Positions 8,205 to 16,647 of a stretch of DNA of 64,000 bases are shown piece by piece. The first letter of the stretch is position 1; each line of letters opens with the position of its first letter. The stretch is from Methylocystis echinoides. GTDB taxonomy: Bacteria; Pseudomonadota; Alphaproteobacteria; Rhizobiales; Beijerinckiaceae. The notes beneath the pieces were generated by a model. It was not told the origin of the DNA, ran no database searches, and saw only the letters and a program-made list of their open reading frames with translations. The position numbers were made by a program, and so were the translations under genes. Location of the stretch: NCBI RefSeq assembly GCF_027923385.1, contig NZ_BSEC01000004.1, forward strand, positions 1 through 64,000, in the 5' to 3' direction.

Positions 8205-8228
8205 GCGTTCACGGGGTCAACTGCGCAT

Positions 8229-8259
8229 GGGCTCGCCAGCAATGGCGGGCCCTTTTTTT
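8229..8259 (+). terminator. Rho-independent terminator after the ParB-like gene
   Basis: Ten-pair stem 8229-8238 / 8243-8252 (GGGCTCGCCA with TGGCGGGCCC, one G-T pair), tetraloop GCAA, then seven T residues. It lies between the ParB-like stop and the SD of the Toprim gene, so the latter should depend on read-through or on its own promoter. Confidence 0.85.
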
Positions 8260-8274
8260 GTTGGAGGCGATTCC

Positions 8275-9318
8275 ATGTCGAGTTCAGTTGCGTCGGAATT
8301 ATCCCGCCGCCTTGCGCAGGACGCCGAGGCGGTCTGCCGATACTATCTGTCGAACGGCCGCCGCCAAGGCCGTTACTGGATCGTTGGCGACGCCCGCAAT
8401 ACGCCAGGTCGCAGCCTGTTCGTGCGGCTGGCTGGGCCAGAGAGCGGCAAGGGCGCTGCAGGGCATTGGACTGATGCGGCCTCGGGCGACTACGGCGACC
8501 TCCTGGACGTTATTCGCGAAAGCGTGGGTCTGAAAGATTTCTCCGACGTTCTCGACGAAGCGCGGCGATTCCTCAGCCTGCCACGCGCTGATCCACGGCC
8601 GAAACAGAGGCTCGATCGCAAACAGCGGCCGACAGGCTCTCCGGATTCGGCGCGTCGCCTGTTTGCCATGTCACGGCCGATCGGAGGCACATTGGCGGAG
8701 CGCTATCTGCATCATCGGGGGATCGCAACGCCACGGAATCTCGAAAGCCTCCGTTTTCATCCCTGCTGCTACTACCGATCCGGGGACGGGTCGGCCCCTG
8801 AAACCTGGCCCGCGATGATCGCGGCGGTCACCGACCTCGAGGGCAAGATCACTGGCGTACATCGCACATGGCTCGACAAATCGGGGCGCGGCAAGGCGCC
8901 GATCGCCTCCCCACGACGCGCCATGGGGGAACTCCTCGGGAATGGCGTCCGGTTCGGCGCGCCGCTCGACGTGATGGCGGTTGGCGAAGGGATCGAAACC
9001 GTGCTCTCAGTTCGATGTCTTCTGCCCATCATGCCGATGATCGCGGCGCTCTCTTCCGCCCATCTCGCCGCCATCCTGTTCCCTGAGACCTTGCGCCGCC
9101 TCTATGTCCTGCGCGACAACGACCCCGCCGGCGAAAGGGCATCAGTGACCCTTCTTGACCGCGCGACGGCCGCCGGAATTGAGGCCGTCGTTCTCACCTC
9201 CGAACTTGGCGACTTCAACGATGACCTCCGCCGCCTTTGCAAGGCCCGGTTGCAAGCGGCGATCAGAGACCAACTCGCCCCTCAGGACATCAGCCGGTTC
9301 ATGAGGCCTGCGCGGTGA
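8275..9318 (+). CDS. DUF7146/Toprim-domain primase-like protein
   Basis: 347 residues. The N-terminal half matches the DUF7146 region of plasmid and phage primase-like proteins; a Toprim fold follows, with the acidic motif MAVGEGIETVL (about 238-248) and VLRDNDPAGERA (about 279-290), which would bind Mg2+ in primases and topoisomerases. Likely acts on single-stranded plasmid DNA after transfer or in replication. GGAGG at 8263-8267 sets the start at 8275. A second, shorter protein of the same class is encoded at 55885. No helicase domain is attached, unlike phage T7 gp4. Confidence 0.85.
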   Translation: MSSSVASELSRRLAQDAEAVCRYYLSNGRRQGRYWIVGDARNTPGRSLFVRLAGPESGKGAAGHWTDAASGDYGDLLDVIRESVGLKDFSDVLDEARRFLSLPRADPRPKQRLDRKQRPTGSPDSARRLFAMSRPIGGTLAERYLHHRGIATPRNLESLRFHPCCYYRSGDGSAPETWPAMIAAVTDLEGKITGVHRTWLDKSGRGKAPIASPRRAMGELLGNGVRFGAPLDVMAVGEGIETVLSVRCLLPIMPMIAALSSAHLAAILFPETLRRLYVLRDNDPAGERASVTLLDRATAAGIEAVVLTSELGDFNDDLRRLCKARLQAAIRDQLAPQDISRFMRPAR

Positions 9319-9651
9319 ATCGCCTTGTGAAGCAACGAGCACCGGTCCCCTGCCCTCACGCGATTGCGTCAATTGTCTTCTTTTCCTTTTCGGCGCCTGC
9401 CGCGTCCCGGCCTTCTGAGAGGGCGACCTTTGCGTCGGGACGGGCCGTCTTGACAATGGCTGCGGCCGGCTATTTTCCGTCGCGCCCTGCGGGCGCTTTA
9501 CAGCGCGAGACAAAATAGCCGGCGCTCCGCCATCCTTCGCTGACGCTACGGCCGGTCGCTGCGCGCCCCGGTGCCAGCCGGTCCCGCCCGCCGCCTTTTG
9601 TCGCCACGAAGGCCGCGAGGGTCGCGGCCGATCCGACGAAGGAGAGCGCCA
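9319..9651. other. 333-base intergenic region with a long inverted repeat
   Basis: No convincing gene. A perfect 12-base inverted repeat GCCGGCTATTTT (9465-9476) / AAAATAGCCGGC (9512-9523) encloses an inner hairpin GCGCCC (9482-9487) / GGGCGC (9491-9496). There is no T tract, so it is not a simple terminator. A cruciform, a protein-binding site or an RNA leader for the DUF2493 gene are possible. Confidence 0.5.
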
Positions 9652-10590
9652 ATGACGACCAATCACGACGACCAAGGCCTCGGGACAATTCCTGCCGCCT
9701 CCCCAACAGAGCGCGTTCTCGCCGAACTCCAGCTCTATGGCTACCGGCCCTTCCACGACGAGCCCGACCCCCGGCCGCTGCCCGACGCCGGGACGATCAC
9801 CGGCGCCGTCGCCGACATCTTCGACGCCCTCTTGTCGACATTGACCGAGACGCGCCTCGAGCCCGATCTCGAGGAGTTGCTCTGGTCCACGGTCAACCTC
9901 TTTCATCGAGCGGTTCTTCGCGTCGAGCGCGAGCTCGACGACAATGAGCAGGCGCAGCGGCGCAGCCAAAAGGAACAGGACGGCTCGGAAATCCGCTCGG
10001 TGGAACTGGAGCGCCTCATCTGCGAGGGGCAAACGCTCCTCGAACGCCGCGACAGCCTGGAGCTCTTCCGCGACCAGGCCGCCGAAGCTTTCGAATTGCA
10101 CATCGGCTCGGCCTGGCGCCCCCGCTTGGGCTCCAAGGTCAATCATCGATCCTTGACGGCCGCCATGATCGACAGCCGCGACTATCTCGCCGCCAAGCGC
10201 CAGATAGAGTCCGAGCCTCTCCTGCCGGCCGGGCCGCGGATCGCCTTCACCGGCGGCCTCGACTTCAATGACCATCGCGCAATTTGGGATCGCCTCGACA
10301 AGGCTCTCGCCAAGCATCCCGGCATGGTGCTGTTGCACGGCGGTTCCCCCAAGGGAGCCGAACTCATTGCGTCCTGCTGGGCCAATAACCGCCAAGTCGC
10401 GCAGATCACGTTCAAGCCAGACTGGACCCGCCACGCCAAGGCGGCCCCCTTCAAGCGCAACGATCAGATCCTCGAGACACTCCCAATAGGTGTCATCGTC
10501 TTCCCCGGCTCTGGCGTTTCCGCAAATCTTGCCGATAAGGCGCGCAAGCTCGGCATCCCGGTGTGGAGGTTCGAGGACGGCGGCGCATGA
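9652..10590 (+). CDS. DUF2493-domain protein
   Basis: 312 residues. The C-terminal 130 residues form the DUF2493 domain, a Rossmann-like fold related to SLOG/DprA-type nucleotide-binding proteins: IAFTGGLDFNDHRAIWDRLD (about 198-217), MVLLHGGSPKGAE (about 230-242) and GVIVFPGSGVSANLADKARKLG (cut: VFPGSGVSANLADKA). The N-terminal half is helical and charged. Regular companion of DUF932, ParB-like and Toprim genes on these plasmids. SLOG-type domains sense nucleotides or DNA ends, but no activity is proven. ATG at 9652 preceded by GGAG is chosen over 9571, which lacks an SD. Confidence 0.85.
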   Translation: MTTNHDDQGLGTIPAASPTERVLAELQLYGYRPFHDEPDPRPLPDAGTITGAVADIFDALLSTLTETRLEPDLEELLWSTVNLFHRAVLRVERELDDNEQAQRRSQKEQDGSEIRSVELERLICEGQTLLERRDSLELFRDQAAEAFELHIGSAWRPRLGSKVNHRSLTAAMIDSRDYLAAKRQIESEPLLPAGPRIAFTGGLDFNDHRAIWDRLDKALAKHPGMVLLHGGSPKGAELIASCWANNRQVAQITFKPDWTRHAKAAPFKRNDQILETLPIGVIVFPGSGVSANLADKARKLGIPVWRFEDGGA

Positions 10591-10654
10591 GCGCCGTCCT
10601 TTTCATCGACTGCGCGCAATGCGCATCCCCTAACGAGCCCATGGTTTTTTCGAC

Positions 10655-11212
10655 CTACACCGCCTCTACGCCTAATAGCTCCCACATTCCGATGCCTAAT
10701 CGTCGCGCAATCTCGGCGACAACGAGTAGCGATGGGTTCGAGTCACCCCGCAACATCAGATACAACTGCGGCAAGGAGACGCCGAGGATTTTGGCAAACT
10801 GCTCCTTTTCCAGTCCGCTCTCAAGATATTTCCCTTTCAAGACGACGGAAAGGTGTTTTGCCATTTGCTTCCCGGACAGGTTGCGACGACCTCCGAGTTT
10901 GCAGTCCTCCAAAAGCTCGTAGAGAGGCGTTTTCAGCTTTGCGGAGATCTTTGCAAGCATCTCAATCGAGGGGTTTGCGGCTCGAGCGCGCACATAACGA
11001 AATTGAGAGCCTGACATGCCTATCGACTTGGCGAATTCAGGCTTCGTCATTCCGCTCTTTTCCAGATGCATGATCAAGTTCTTCGCTAACCGCTCCAAAT
11101 GCGGAGAGGCGAGCCGATCCTCCATCGAACTGACCATCAGTCTACGATGATCGCCCGTCGGCTTAGTCGTCTTCCGACTTCGAGCCGCGCCTCCCACCCG
11201 CCCTTTATTCAT
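10655..11212 (-). CDS. Double-HTH (XRE-like) transcriptional regulator
   Basis: 186 residues from the ATG at 11212. Two helix-turn-helix domains are in tandem: the first around GMTKPEFAKSIGMSGSQFRYVRA and the second around GLEKEQFAKILGVSLPQLYLMLRG (both given only by their core words FAKSIGMSGSQF and FAKILGVSLPQL). Each is followed by a helix of the type NPSIEMLAKIS or NPSLLVVAEIARRLG, as in XRE/Cro proteins. A cytosolic DNA-binding regulator of plasmid functions. A perfect palindrome with TTGGCAA half-sites lies about 92 bases upstream and a related palindrome lies before virB1, so it may control both. Starts at 11140 or 11125 are also possible. Confidence 0.75.
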   Translation of the reverse strand: MNKGRVGGAARSRKTTKPTGDHRRLMVSSMEDRLASPHLERLAKNLIMHLEKSGMTKPEFAKSIGMSGSQFRYVRARAANPSIEMLAKISAKLKTPLYELLEDCKLGGRRNLSGKQMAKHLSVVLKGKYLESGLEKEQFAKILGVSLPQLYLMLRGDSNPSLLVVAEIARRLGIGMWELLGVEAV

Positions 11213-11303
11213 AGGATCGCATAAGGTTAGATGTGAACACCCGACTTTTAGGATGGGAGATTCCCGCGCTGGCGCCAAGGGGAAACTCAGCCGAAAAGGC
11301 GTT

Positions 11304-11329
11304 TTTTTTGGCAAATACTTGCCAAAAAA
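11304..11329 (-). promoter_or_regulatory. Perfect palindrome upstream of the XRE-like regulator
   Basis: Arms TTTTTTGGCAA (11304-11314) and TTGCCAAAAAA (11319-11329) flank the centre ATAC. The 11-base arms are perfect. Position upstream of a DNA-binding gene suggests an autoregulatory operator. Confidence 0.55.
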
Positions 11330-11474
11330 TTAAAAATTGTGTGTCTTAAATTGGCGTTTTTCTAAGTAGCGCATTCTCGTTGGAGCCTTCCCCAACCCAG
11401 GTGTGGCGCTTGGGCCGCTCGCTCGCCGGAGTCCGACTTGATTCCCGCCGCCGTGAAGTCTGAGCCACTGCCTT

Positions 11475-12014
11475 TCAATCGTCCTCATAAAAAATGTCTG
11501 TGGACCGCAGCTCGCCATCAACCCCAATCGACATTTCCCAGATTTGAACTCCGATGTCGGAGTCGTCTTCGAAAAAGTCTGCAAGGTAAAAGATCGTCGG
11601 GCCGGACCAGCTTTTACGAGTTCGACACGTGACGATCGTGAAAACTGCTTCTTCCGACTCACAGATCGCGCCGCACGAATGGCTTGAGTCGATGTCTTCG
11701 ACGGCGCGCAGGTATGTATTCGCGAGTAGCTTTGACCAATGGTGTCGAATGATCAGCGAGCGGTCGTCCGAAGGCGTCAAGTGACGGAGAGGGATAGATT
11801 TCATATCTCCATTAAGATTGTCCTCTGGAGTGAAAAGAGAGAAATCATTCGTCAAAACGGTCTGTGGATGCATGGAGCTGGACGCCGTCGGGGATGATGA
11901 CGCCCGTTTTCTGATAACTCGGTAGACCTGCGGAAAATGAATTTTGAGCGGTTCACACCACACCTCTCCCCGGCGTACGACGCCGGTGGAAAGCTTCAAA
12001 ATCTGACCGTTCAT
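11475..12014 (-). CDS. Hypothetical protein, unrecognised
   Basis: 179 residues from the ATG at 12014; a TTG start nine codons earlier is possible. I recognise no family. The protein is mixed alpha/beta in appearance, without signal peptide or membrane helix, and has an acidic stretch near the C-terminus (ADFFEDDSDIGVQIWEM). Two cysteines lie close together (SHSCGAICESEE). Codon use is less GC-biased than in neighbours, suggesting recent acquisition. The ORF has no better competing frame on either strand. It reads in the same direction as the XRE-like regulator, 262 bases downstream, but the palindromic operator lies between them. Confidence 0.5.
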   Translation of the reverse strand: MNGQILKLSTGVVRRGEVWCEPLKIHFPQVYRVIRKRASSSPTASSSMHPQTVLTNDFSLFTPEDNLNGDMKSIPLRHLTPSDDRSLIIRHHWSKLLANTYLRAVEDIDSSHSCGAICESEEAVFTIVTCRTRKSWSGPTIFYLADFFEDDSDIGVQIWEMSIGVDGELRSTDIFYEDD

Positions 12015-12041
12015 ACCGAGACCTACTGTGACGGAAAACAA

Positions 12042-12409
12042 CTGGCTTTTCCGACACCTAAGGTCAAGTTGCGGCTATTCCGCGGCAGGGGCCAGGCAGA
12101 AAACCCGCTAAGCTTTTATCCGGACACAATTGCGCTCGTCACAAGGCAGATGCAAAGGCCTCGTATGGGGCGCAGGCGATCTTTTCCAGGCGCCACCGCA
12201 GGCTCGCATAAGTTTGCCCCTTACATGGGCCGGCGAGGTTAAGCGCACCTCACACGGTGAACCATGTTTCCGCCGGTTGATTGAGGTACATATAAATCTT
12301 GATATGCTGTGCGACAAATTATAATAAAATGCAATCGGTGGCAAGCCAAAATCGGACCAAGGAGTCCGTCGGGGGCGGCTTTCTGATGAAGTACAGGAGA
12401 AAGAGACGC
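12042..12409. other. Intergenic region ahead of the first ssb
   Basis: No gene supported. From 12299 an AT-rich promoter-like stretch reads TTGATA, then TATAAT (12321-12326 region) and a TGGCAAGCC half-site at about 12341, related to sites before traK-like and virB1 genes. The ssb SD AGGAGA lies at 12395-12400. Confidence 0.4.
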
Positions 12410-12754
12410 ATGCGCAGCACCAATCTGTTTATCGTTCGCGGTCACGTCGGCGCAGACGCCAAAAGCTTTGATGGCGGCAAGGTCACCAAATTCAGCGTGG
12501 CGACGAACCGAGCCTGGAACGACCGGCAAACCGGTGAGAAGAAGGAGGCCACAGACTGGGTTAACCTGACGATCCTTAACGACAAGGTCGCGAAATGGGC
12601 TCTTGAGAACATCAGGAAGGGCGATCCGATCTATGCGGAATGCCGCGTCGCCGACCGCAGCTATCAAAAGGACGGTCAGACCGTTTACGTAACCGACGTG
12701 ATCGCCAACGTCGTCGATCGGCTTGCGCCTTCACAACAGGCTGGCGACCACTGA
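12410..12754 (+). CDS. ssb: Single-stranded DNA-binding protein (OB fold), copy 1
   Basis: 114 residues. The OB-fold core runs from MRSTNLFIVRGHVGADAK through VTKFSVATNRAWNDR (about 22-36) and ATDWVNLTILND to VVDRLAP; the W and F residues of the DNA-binding face are kept. The acidic C-terminal tip (DDIPF) of chromosomal SSB is absent, so it likely does not recruit the usual SSB partners. Plasmid SSBs coat incoming single strands during conjugation. Start at 12410 is chosen because AGGAGA precedes it at good spacing; MKYRRKRR at 12386 is an alternative. Confidence 0.85.
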   Translation: MRSTNLFIVRGHVGADAKSFDGGKVTKFSVATNRAWNDRQTGEKKEATDWVNLTILNDKVAKWALENIRKGDPIYAECRVADRSYQKDGQTVYVTDVIANVVDRLAPSQQAGDH

Positions 12755-13503
12755 GCAGAGAGAAAGGCGCTTTGAGCGACCCGGGGCTGTTCTAAGGATT
12801 AGCGAAGTCGGAAGCCCCGGGGCATATACCCACCGCAAAAGTCGCTCCGATTGGTGTTCGTTCTCCGACGCCTGAAAGCTCGAAGTAGCCATCGGCAAAA
12901 AAAGCCGTTTCCCCACCACGGCGGCGGCCCCGGCGGCATCTTATCTTCCACGCGTCAAGCAAGCTCGCTGATCAGCAATCCTGACGTCCGGCCCGCGGCA
13001 GCCGATAGTTCTTCCCGATTAATTCAGCGGGAGGGAAGCCCGCGTCGAACAGGCGGGCGGGGTCGGGGCTTCGTCAGATGGCCACTGCCAGGGCCTTACA
13101 GGCGCCAAGCGCTGAGTGCTCATTGTTTAGCGTTTTCTCGCCGGCGCGTGCGTGATTGAGCGGGGCTAAGCTCCTTTTTGATCGGTCATTCGACCACTTG
13201 CCCTTGATGCGGCGGTTCGCGGATTCCGGTTCATTCGTTGAAAACGTGCGCCGCTCTCTCTCACATCTCGGGTGCGCCCCGTTCCTGATAATGGCTAGGT
13301 CTATCGACGGCGAAATCTGCTTCGGCGCCTGCGCCGAAGAATTTTCCCCTTGCCCCTGCGCGGCAATTCCTCGCCATGCAAAATTCATCGTCACGTCGGC
13401 GCGCGGCGCTTCGCTTGCCCGCTTTGCGGCTCCGCAGCCTTCTCAGCCGTCGAATAGCGACCGCCATCGCAACGGGGACCGCCCCAAACGATGGAGAGAA
13501 AAA
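12755..13503. other. 749-base gap between the two ssb-like genes
   Basis: No open frame here shows a protein-like sequence; long frames on both strands are low-complexity or out-of-frame readings. No tRNA, repeat array or strong terminator is visible. It may hold remnants of a lost gene or an untranslated leader for the second ssb-like gene. Confidence 0.4.
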
Positions 13504-13860
13504 ATGGCGCATCTTTGTGAAATGAACCAGATCGGCCACGTCGCTTCGGTCAAGAGCGTCGGCAAGAACCTGATCGTCAGAATCGCCTCCAACGCCAACT
13601 ACAAGAACGGCGACGGCGCCTGGGTCGAGCGCACGAACTGGAATGAGCACACGATCTTCGAGCGCCAGGGCGGGTTGCTCAAGTGGGCCTCCGAGAGCCT
13701 CAAGCCCGGTGACCTCGTTCTCGTCCGCTCCACCCCCTTTCAGACGGAATGGAAGAGAGATGGCGAAACGCACTACGGTCAGACCTTCGCGGTGAACGAG
13801 CTCTCGCTTTTGACGGCGAAATCCGACAAGAAGGAGAAGCCGGAGGAAACCCCAAAGTAG
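13504..13860 (+). CDS. SSB-like OB-fold protein, copy 2
   Basis: 118 residues. The OB-fold pattern of SSB is visible (MNQIGHVASVKSVGKNLIVRIASN, core words GHVASVKSVGKN; WVERTNWNEHTIFERQGGLLKWA; YGQTFAVNELSLL), but it is diverged from copy 1 and ends in a lysine- and glutamate-rich tail. The ATG at 13504 follows GAGAGAAAAA and is preferred to the long upstream extension, which is not protein-like. Divergence suggests a specialised plasmid ssDNA-binding protein rather than a duplicate. Followed by a likely terminator hairpin at 13895. Confidence 0.75.
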   Translation: MAHLCEMNQIGHVASVKSVGKNLIVRIASNANYKNGDGAWVERTNWNEHTIFERQGGLLKWASESLKPGDLVLVRSTPFQTEWKRDGETHYGQTFAVNELSLLTAKSDKKEKPEETPK

Positions 13861-13894
13861 CGGGGCCGGCGGAGCCGCTGACGCCGATCCTTGC

Positions 13895-13913
13895 GGGGGC
13901 CCCTCGGGCCCCC
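13895..13913 (+). terminator. GC-rich hairpin after the second ssb-like gene
   Basis: Perfect 8-base stem GGGGGCCC / GGGCCCCC with loop CTC, followed by a weak pyrimidine tract. Placed 35 bases after the stop codon. Confidence 0.55.
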
Positions 13914-14023
13914 GTCGCTCTTTCCGTCAAAATCTCACGCCCGGCGCCCCAAACCGCAAGCGCACTAGAGAGCCCATGCGACGTCATCGCCCGGAAGGCT
14001 ACAAGCAATCGTAGGATCAACCC

Positions 14024-14160
14024 ATGTCGAAGCTGTTTCTTCCAGGGGCATCGGGTAGCGCCTCTTTCTGGAAGCCGGTCGCGGACCGCGCCGGAGTGGA
14101 CGGCGTATTTTTCGCTTGGCCTGGATTAGGCGACGAACCGGCGCTCCCGGATATCTCTCC
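14024..14160 (+). pseudogene. Alpha/beta-hydrolase 5' fragment
   Basis: MSKLFLPGASGSASFWKPV and VFFAWPGLGDEP read like the first two strands and oxyanion-hole loop of an alpha/beta hydrolase, which normally has about 230 residues or more. After ALPDI (about 14158) the family pattern is lost and the frame ends at 14275 inside the vapC region. No nucleophile elbow or catalytic histidine remains. The vapBC module begins 50 bases further on, so module insertion probably removed the 3' part. Confidence 0.6.
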
Positions 14161-14210
14161 ATTATGCGAACATCATTCGTCCGCCCGTCTGATCCTTTTG
14201 GCGCGGGCGT

Positions 14211-14612
14211 TCATGAAAGCCAGTTTTGCACATTCAACCCGTCTACTCGGGCGAACTCCGCGACATTGGCGGTAACCATCGTTGCTTCGATCGCCAGAGC
14301 GTGGGCGGCAATCAGCATATCGTTCCCCCCGATTGGGCTTCCCTTCCGTTCCAGCTCGGCACGAATCCTCCCATATTCGGCATCGGCAGGTCCTTCCAAA
14401 GACAAGACGTCCAGCTCTCCCAACAGGTTCTCGACCGCCTCCAAGAGTCGTTTCGAGCCGCTCTTCGCGCATCCATAGCGAAGCTCGGCCGCCACGATGA
14501 TGCTCGTGCAGACGTTGTTCTCGCCCACTCGGGCGATATGCTTCGCGACCTTGCCTTTCGGGTTCCTGATCAAATCGGAAATGATGTTCGTATCGAGCAG
14601 ATAGCGGGTCAA
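14211..14612 (-). CDS. vapC: VapC-type PIN-domain toxin
   Basis: 133 residues, a full-length PIN ribonuclease: D7 in YLLDTNI, E43 in AAELRYG, D98 in GGNDMLIAAHAL, with a further acidic position near D77. These four acidic residues bind the metal that cuts tRNA or rRNA in VapC toxins. The start overlaps the antitoxin stop by four bases, the usual translational coupling. Acts in the cytosol as an addiction module stabilising the plasmid; target RNA cannot be predicted from sequence. Confidence 0.92.
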   Translation of the reverse strand: MTRYLLDTNIISDLIRNPKGKVAKHIARVGENNVCTSIIVAAELRYGCAKSGSKRLLEAVENLLGELDVLSLEGPADAEYGRIRAELERKGSPIGGNDMLIAAHALAIEATMVTANVAEFARVDGLNVQNWLS

Positions 14613-14845
14613 AATATCTTTTCCGGCGCGGGCGGACGATCTTCTATCTCGGGGAACCCCTCGTCGAGCGGCTCCATCGTCTCGAGCAGCCCCAATAGGC
14701 CGCGCTTACGCGTCGGCTCGAGCACGAGGCGGTCGCCTTCGCGGCGCATGATCGCCTCGTCGCCAGGTAGCTCGAACTCGACAGGAATTCGAACCGCCTG
14801 GTTCCGCCCGTTTCTGAATAGCTTAACATGCCGCGCCTCGGTCAT
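14609..14845 (-). CDS. vapB: VapB-type antitoxin (AbrB/SpoVT fold)
   Basis: 78 residues. N-terminal swapped-hairpin AbrB-like DNA-binding domain (VKLFRNGRNQAVRIPVEF, about 6-23) and a C-terminal tail rich in P and E (LDEGFPEIEDRPPAPEKIF region) that would wrap the VapC active site. The start at 14845 (MTEARHVK) is preferred to 14863. Directly upstream of and overlapping vapC. The complex should repress its own promoter in the 190-base gap upstream. Confidence 0.9.
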   Translation of the reverse strand: MTEARHVKLFRNGRNQAVRIPVEFELPGDEAIMRREGDRLVLEPTRKRGLLGLLETMEPLDEGFPEIEDRPPAPEKIF

Positions 14846-15036
14846 GGCGAATCCTCCAAGCATAGGCCAAAGACATATGCCTTTCTAAGCAAGGGGTCAA
14901 TGGAGCTCGATGTAGACCGCCTGCTCTCTTCGCTTGATATTCCGGCCGATGGCCGGACATTTGGCGGCAAAGGGGAGCAAAAGATGGCCGTGACCGGCTG
15001 CGGGTTGAGGCGCCGTTTGACGGTGACCTAGCCGAG

Positions 15037-15459
15037 CTAAATGCCGCAACGCGCGCCGACATAGGCGCCCGCGCTCAAGAGGGATGCGCCGACAAGCATT
15101 CCGACGATCAGCCACTGTATCATTTGCCGCCTTGCGACGTCACGGGCCACATCCCGCGCCGCGGTCGCAATGGCCTTCGCCAAGTCCGCCTTTGCCGATT
15201 CAGCGCCGGCTCGAATTGTCGCCTCGGCAGCCACTCTCGTTTCCAAGAGAACACGTTGCGCTTCCGCGGCTATCGCTTTGGGGAACTGCCGATAGAGGCC
15301 CTCATAATACTGAAGCGCGAAGATCACGAGCCAAAGCGCGTCATTTTCCCGCAGACCCAACTCGGCTTGAACCCGTCGCAGCTGTTCGCGCTCGCTTTCG
15401 GTCGCTGCGCGTCCAAGCAGCCTTTCGAAGCTCGAGATTGTTGTGGCTGCGTCAGTCAT
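15037..15459 (-). CDS. TraM-like conjugation protein with C-terminal membrane helix
   Basis: 140 residues. A soluble helical N-terminal part (SFERLLGRAATESEREQLRR) is followed by an Ala-rich coiled region (about 65-108) and one membrane helix at about 113-134 (IQWLIVGMLVGASLLSAGAY). Size, topology and place directly after a ParA/TraL-like gene match TraM of IncP plasmids, an accessory transfer protein. It overlaps traL-like by eight bases. Sequence similarity to RP4 TraM cannot be measured here, so the name is by architecture and synteny. Confidence 0.6.
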   Translation of the reverse strand: MTDAATTISSFERLLGRAATESEREQLRRVQAELGLRENDALWLVIFALQYYEGLYRQFPKAIAAEAQRVLLETRVAAEATIRAGAESAKADLAKAIATAARDVARDVARRQMIQWLIVGMLVGASLLSAGAYVGARCGI

Positions 15460-16138
15460 CGGCGACGATCGTCGCTAATACCTTGTTGACCTCTTCGAGC
15501 CAACGCCGCAGTTCGGCTCGATTGCCGATCGGCATGGTTTGCCATGCGCGCGCGATGCTCAGACGGTTGCTGTAGAGATCGTCGCTCACGCGATCGGCCA
15601 TGTCAGGGAACAGCAGGGAACGCCCGCCTTGCTTCTCGACCGAAGCTTTCACTTTGGAGCCATTGTAAAGCTCGAATTTGGCATCGGCTCCGAAATAGCC
15701 GTTCTTCAGAACGTGCACTCTTGAGTTCGGAATGGCGTCGACATAGTCCTGTAGCAGTTCGAGGCTGTCGCGCTGGCGATTGACGACCCATAGCGTCACC
15801 AGCTCGCGCTCGAGCTCTTCTAGGGACTGGCTGAGCGTCCGGCCATAAGCGGCGACTCCCATGTTGTTTCGCGCCGCCGTGTTGACGACGACAATGCTGT
15901 CTTTGTTTTCGTCGCAGATGTTGACAAAGCGAATCCATCCGTCCGCTTCGTCCAGATTTACGAGTTCGCAGACCACTTCGTTTTCGTATGATTTGAAAAC
16001 GTCGGGGTTTGAGGTGTCGGCGTCGATGACGAAGACCTCTTCGCCTCTTTGCGTCAGATTGTGGACGAGCGCCATCGAAACGAGCGACTTCCCGACCCCG
16101 CCCTTGCTGCCGCCCACCACGTAAATCGCCTTGCTCAT
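15452..16138 (-). CDS. TraL-like ParA-family ATPase
   Basis: 228 residues. Deviant Walker A KGGVGKSLV at residues 12-20 of a MinD/ParA/SIMIBI fold, with the switch aspartates of FVIDADTSNPDV near 36-47. Length and position (between TraK-like and TraM-like genes beside oriT) agree with IncP TraL (241 residues), which is dispensable but enhances conjugation. It could alternatively position the transfer apparatus at the cell pole, as VirC1 does for Ti plasmids. Not a partition ParA by context, since no cognate ParB is adjacent. Confidence 0.75.
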   Translation of the reverse strand: MSKAIYVVGGSKGGVGKSLVSMALVHNLTQRGEEVFVIDADTSNPDVFKSYENEVVCELVNLDEADGWIRFVNICDENKDSIVVVNTAARNNMGVAAYGRTLSQSLEELERELVTLWVVNRQRDSLELLQDYVDAIPNSRVHVLKNGYFGADAKFELYNGSKVKASVEKQGGRSLLFPDMADRVSDDLYSNRLSIARAWQTMPIGNRAELRRWLEEVNKVLATIVADD

Positions 16139-16149
16139 TAAGCGCGCTC

Positions 16150-16647
16150 CTAAATTTGCTCGCGGTCTCGTCGAATGGGAAAGGATGACGCTCGGGGGAC
16201 GGATGGATCATCCGATCTTCCGGCCCTCGCCGCGTCGGACGCCCGGATGATCGGGCTTGGCATTGGCGGGATCGGCCGCGCCGCGCCCTGTTCCGATCTC
16301 TTGCCGTTGTTCGTGGGCGCCGCCTGCGCAGCGCCGGAAGGCTGCGCCGACTCTGGAGGCGCGGGCTGAAGGTTCACGCTTCCCGCTTTTGCCGTCTCGT
16401 TACGCTCCCCTCCCCTCCCCTTACGCTTTTCGCCGAGGTGCCGACGCAACGTAGCGATCGAGACATTGAGGCCATCCGCCGCGAGCATTTCTTGAATGTC
16501 CTTGTAGGAAAGGTTTTTTTCCTTGCTGACCTTCGCGATCTCGTCGCGCATGGACCGCAGCAGCGTGGCGAAGGTGAGGCTGCGTTCGCGCTTTGGAGCG
16601 GCGAGCAGCCGTTGTTTCAGCTTTGCCTTCTGATCTTCGAGATCCAT
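16150..16647 (-). CDS. TraK-like oriT-associated protein
   Basis: 165 residues. The N-terminal 80 are helical with an HTH-like segment (LSYKDIQEMLAADGLNVSIATLRRHLGEKR, core YKDIQEMLAADG); the C-terminal half is Pro, Ala and charge rich and looks unordered. It is the oriT-proximal gene of a TraK-TraL-TraM-like series, transcribed away from oriT, exactly where IncP traK lies. TraK of RP4 binds and bends the oriT leading side, so DNA binding next to oriT is the likely role. Start at 16647 is followed upstream by TATAAT on the minus strand. Confidence 0.65.
   Translation of the reverse strand: MDLEDQKAKLKQRLLAAPKRERSLTFATLLRSMRDEIAKVSKEKNLSYKDIQEMLAADGLNVSIATLRRHLGEKRKGRGGERNETAKAGSVNLQPAPPESAQPSGAAQAAPTNNGKRSEQGAARPIPPMPSPIIRASDAARAGRSDDPSVPRASSFPIRRDREQI

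Noticed and set aside
9142..10434. 430-codon open frame on the minus strand
   Set aside because: Antisense to the Toprim end and the DUF2493 gene; composition follows the GC-rich third positions of the true frames and no protein family is visible.
13156..13503. Upstream extension of the second SSB-like protein to 234 residues
   Set aside because: The added part has no OB-fold pattern and low-complexity composition, while the ATG at 13504 begins the conserved fold and has a purine-rich SD region.
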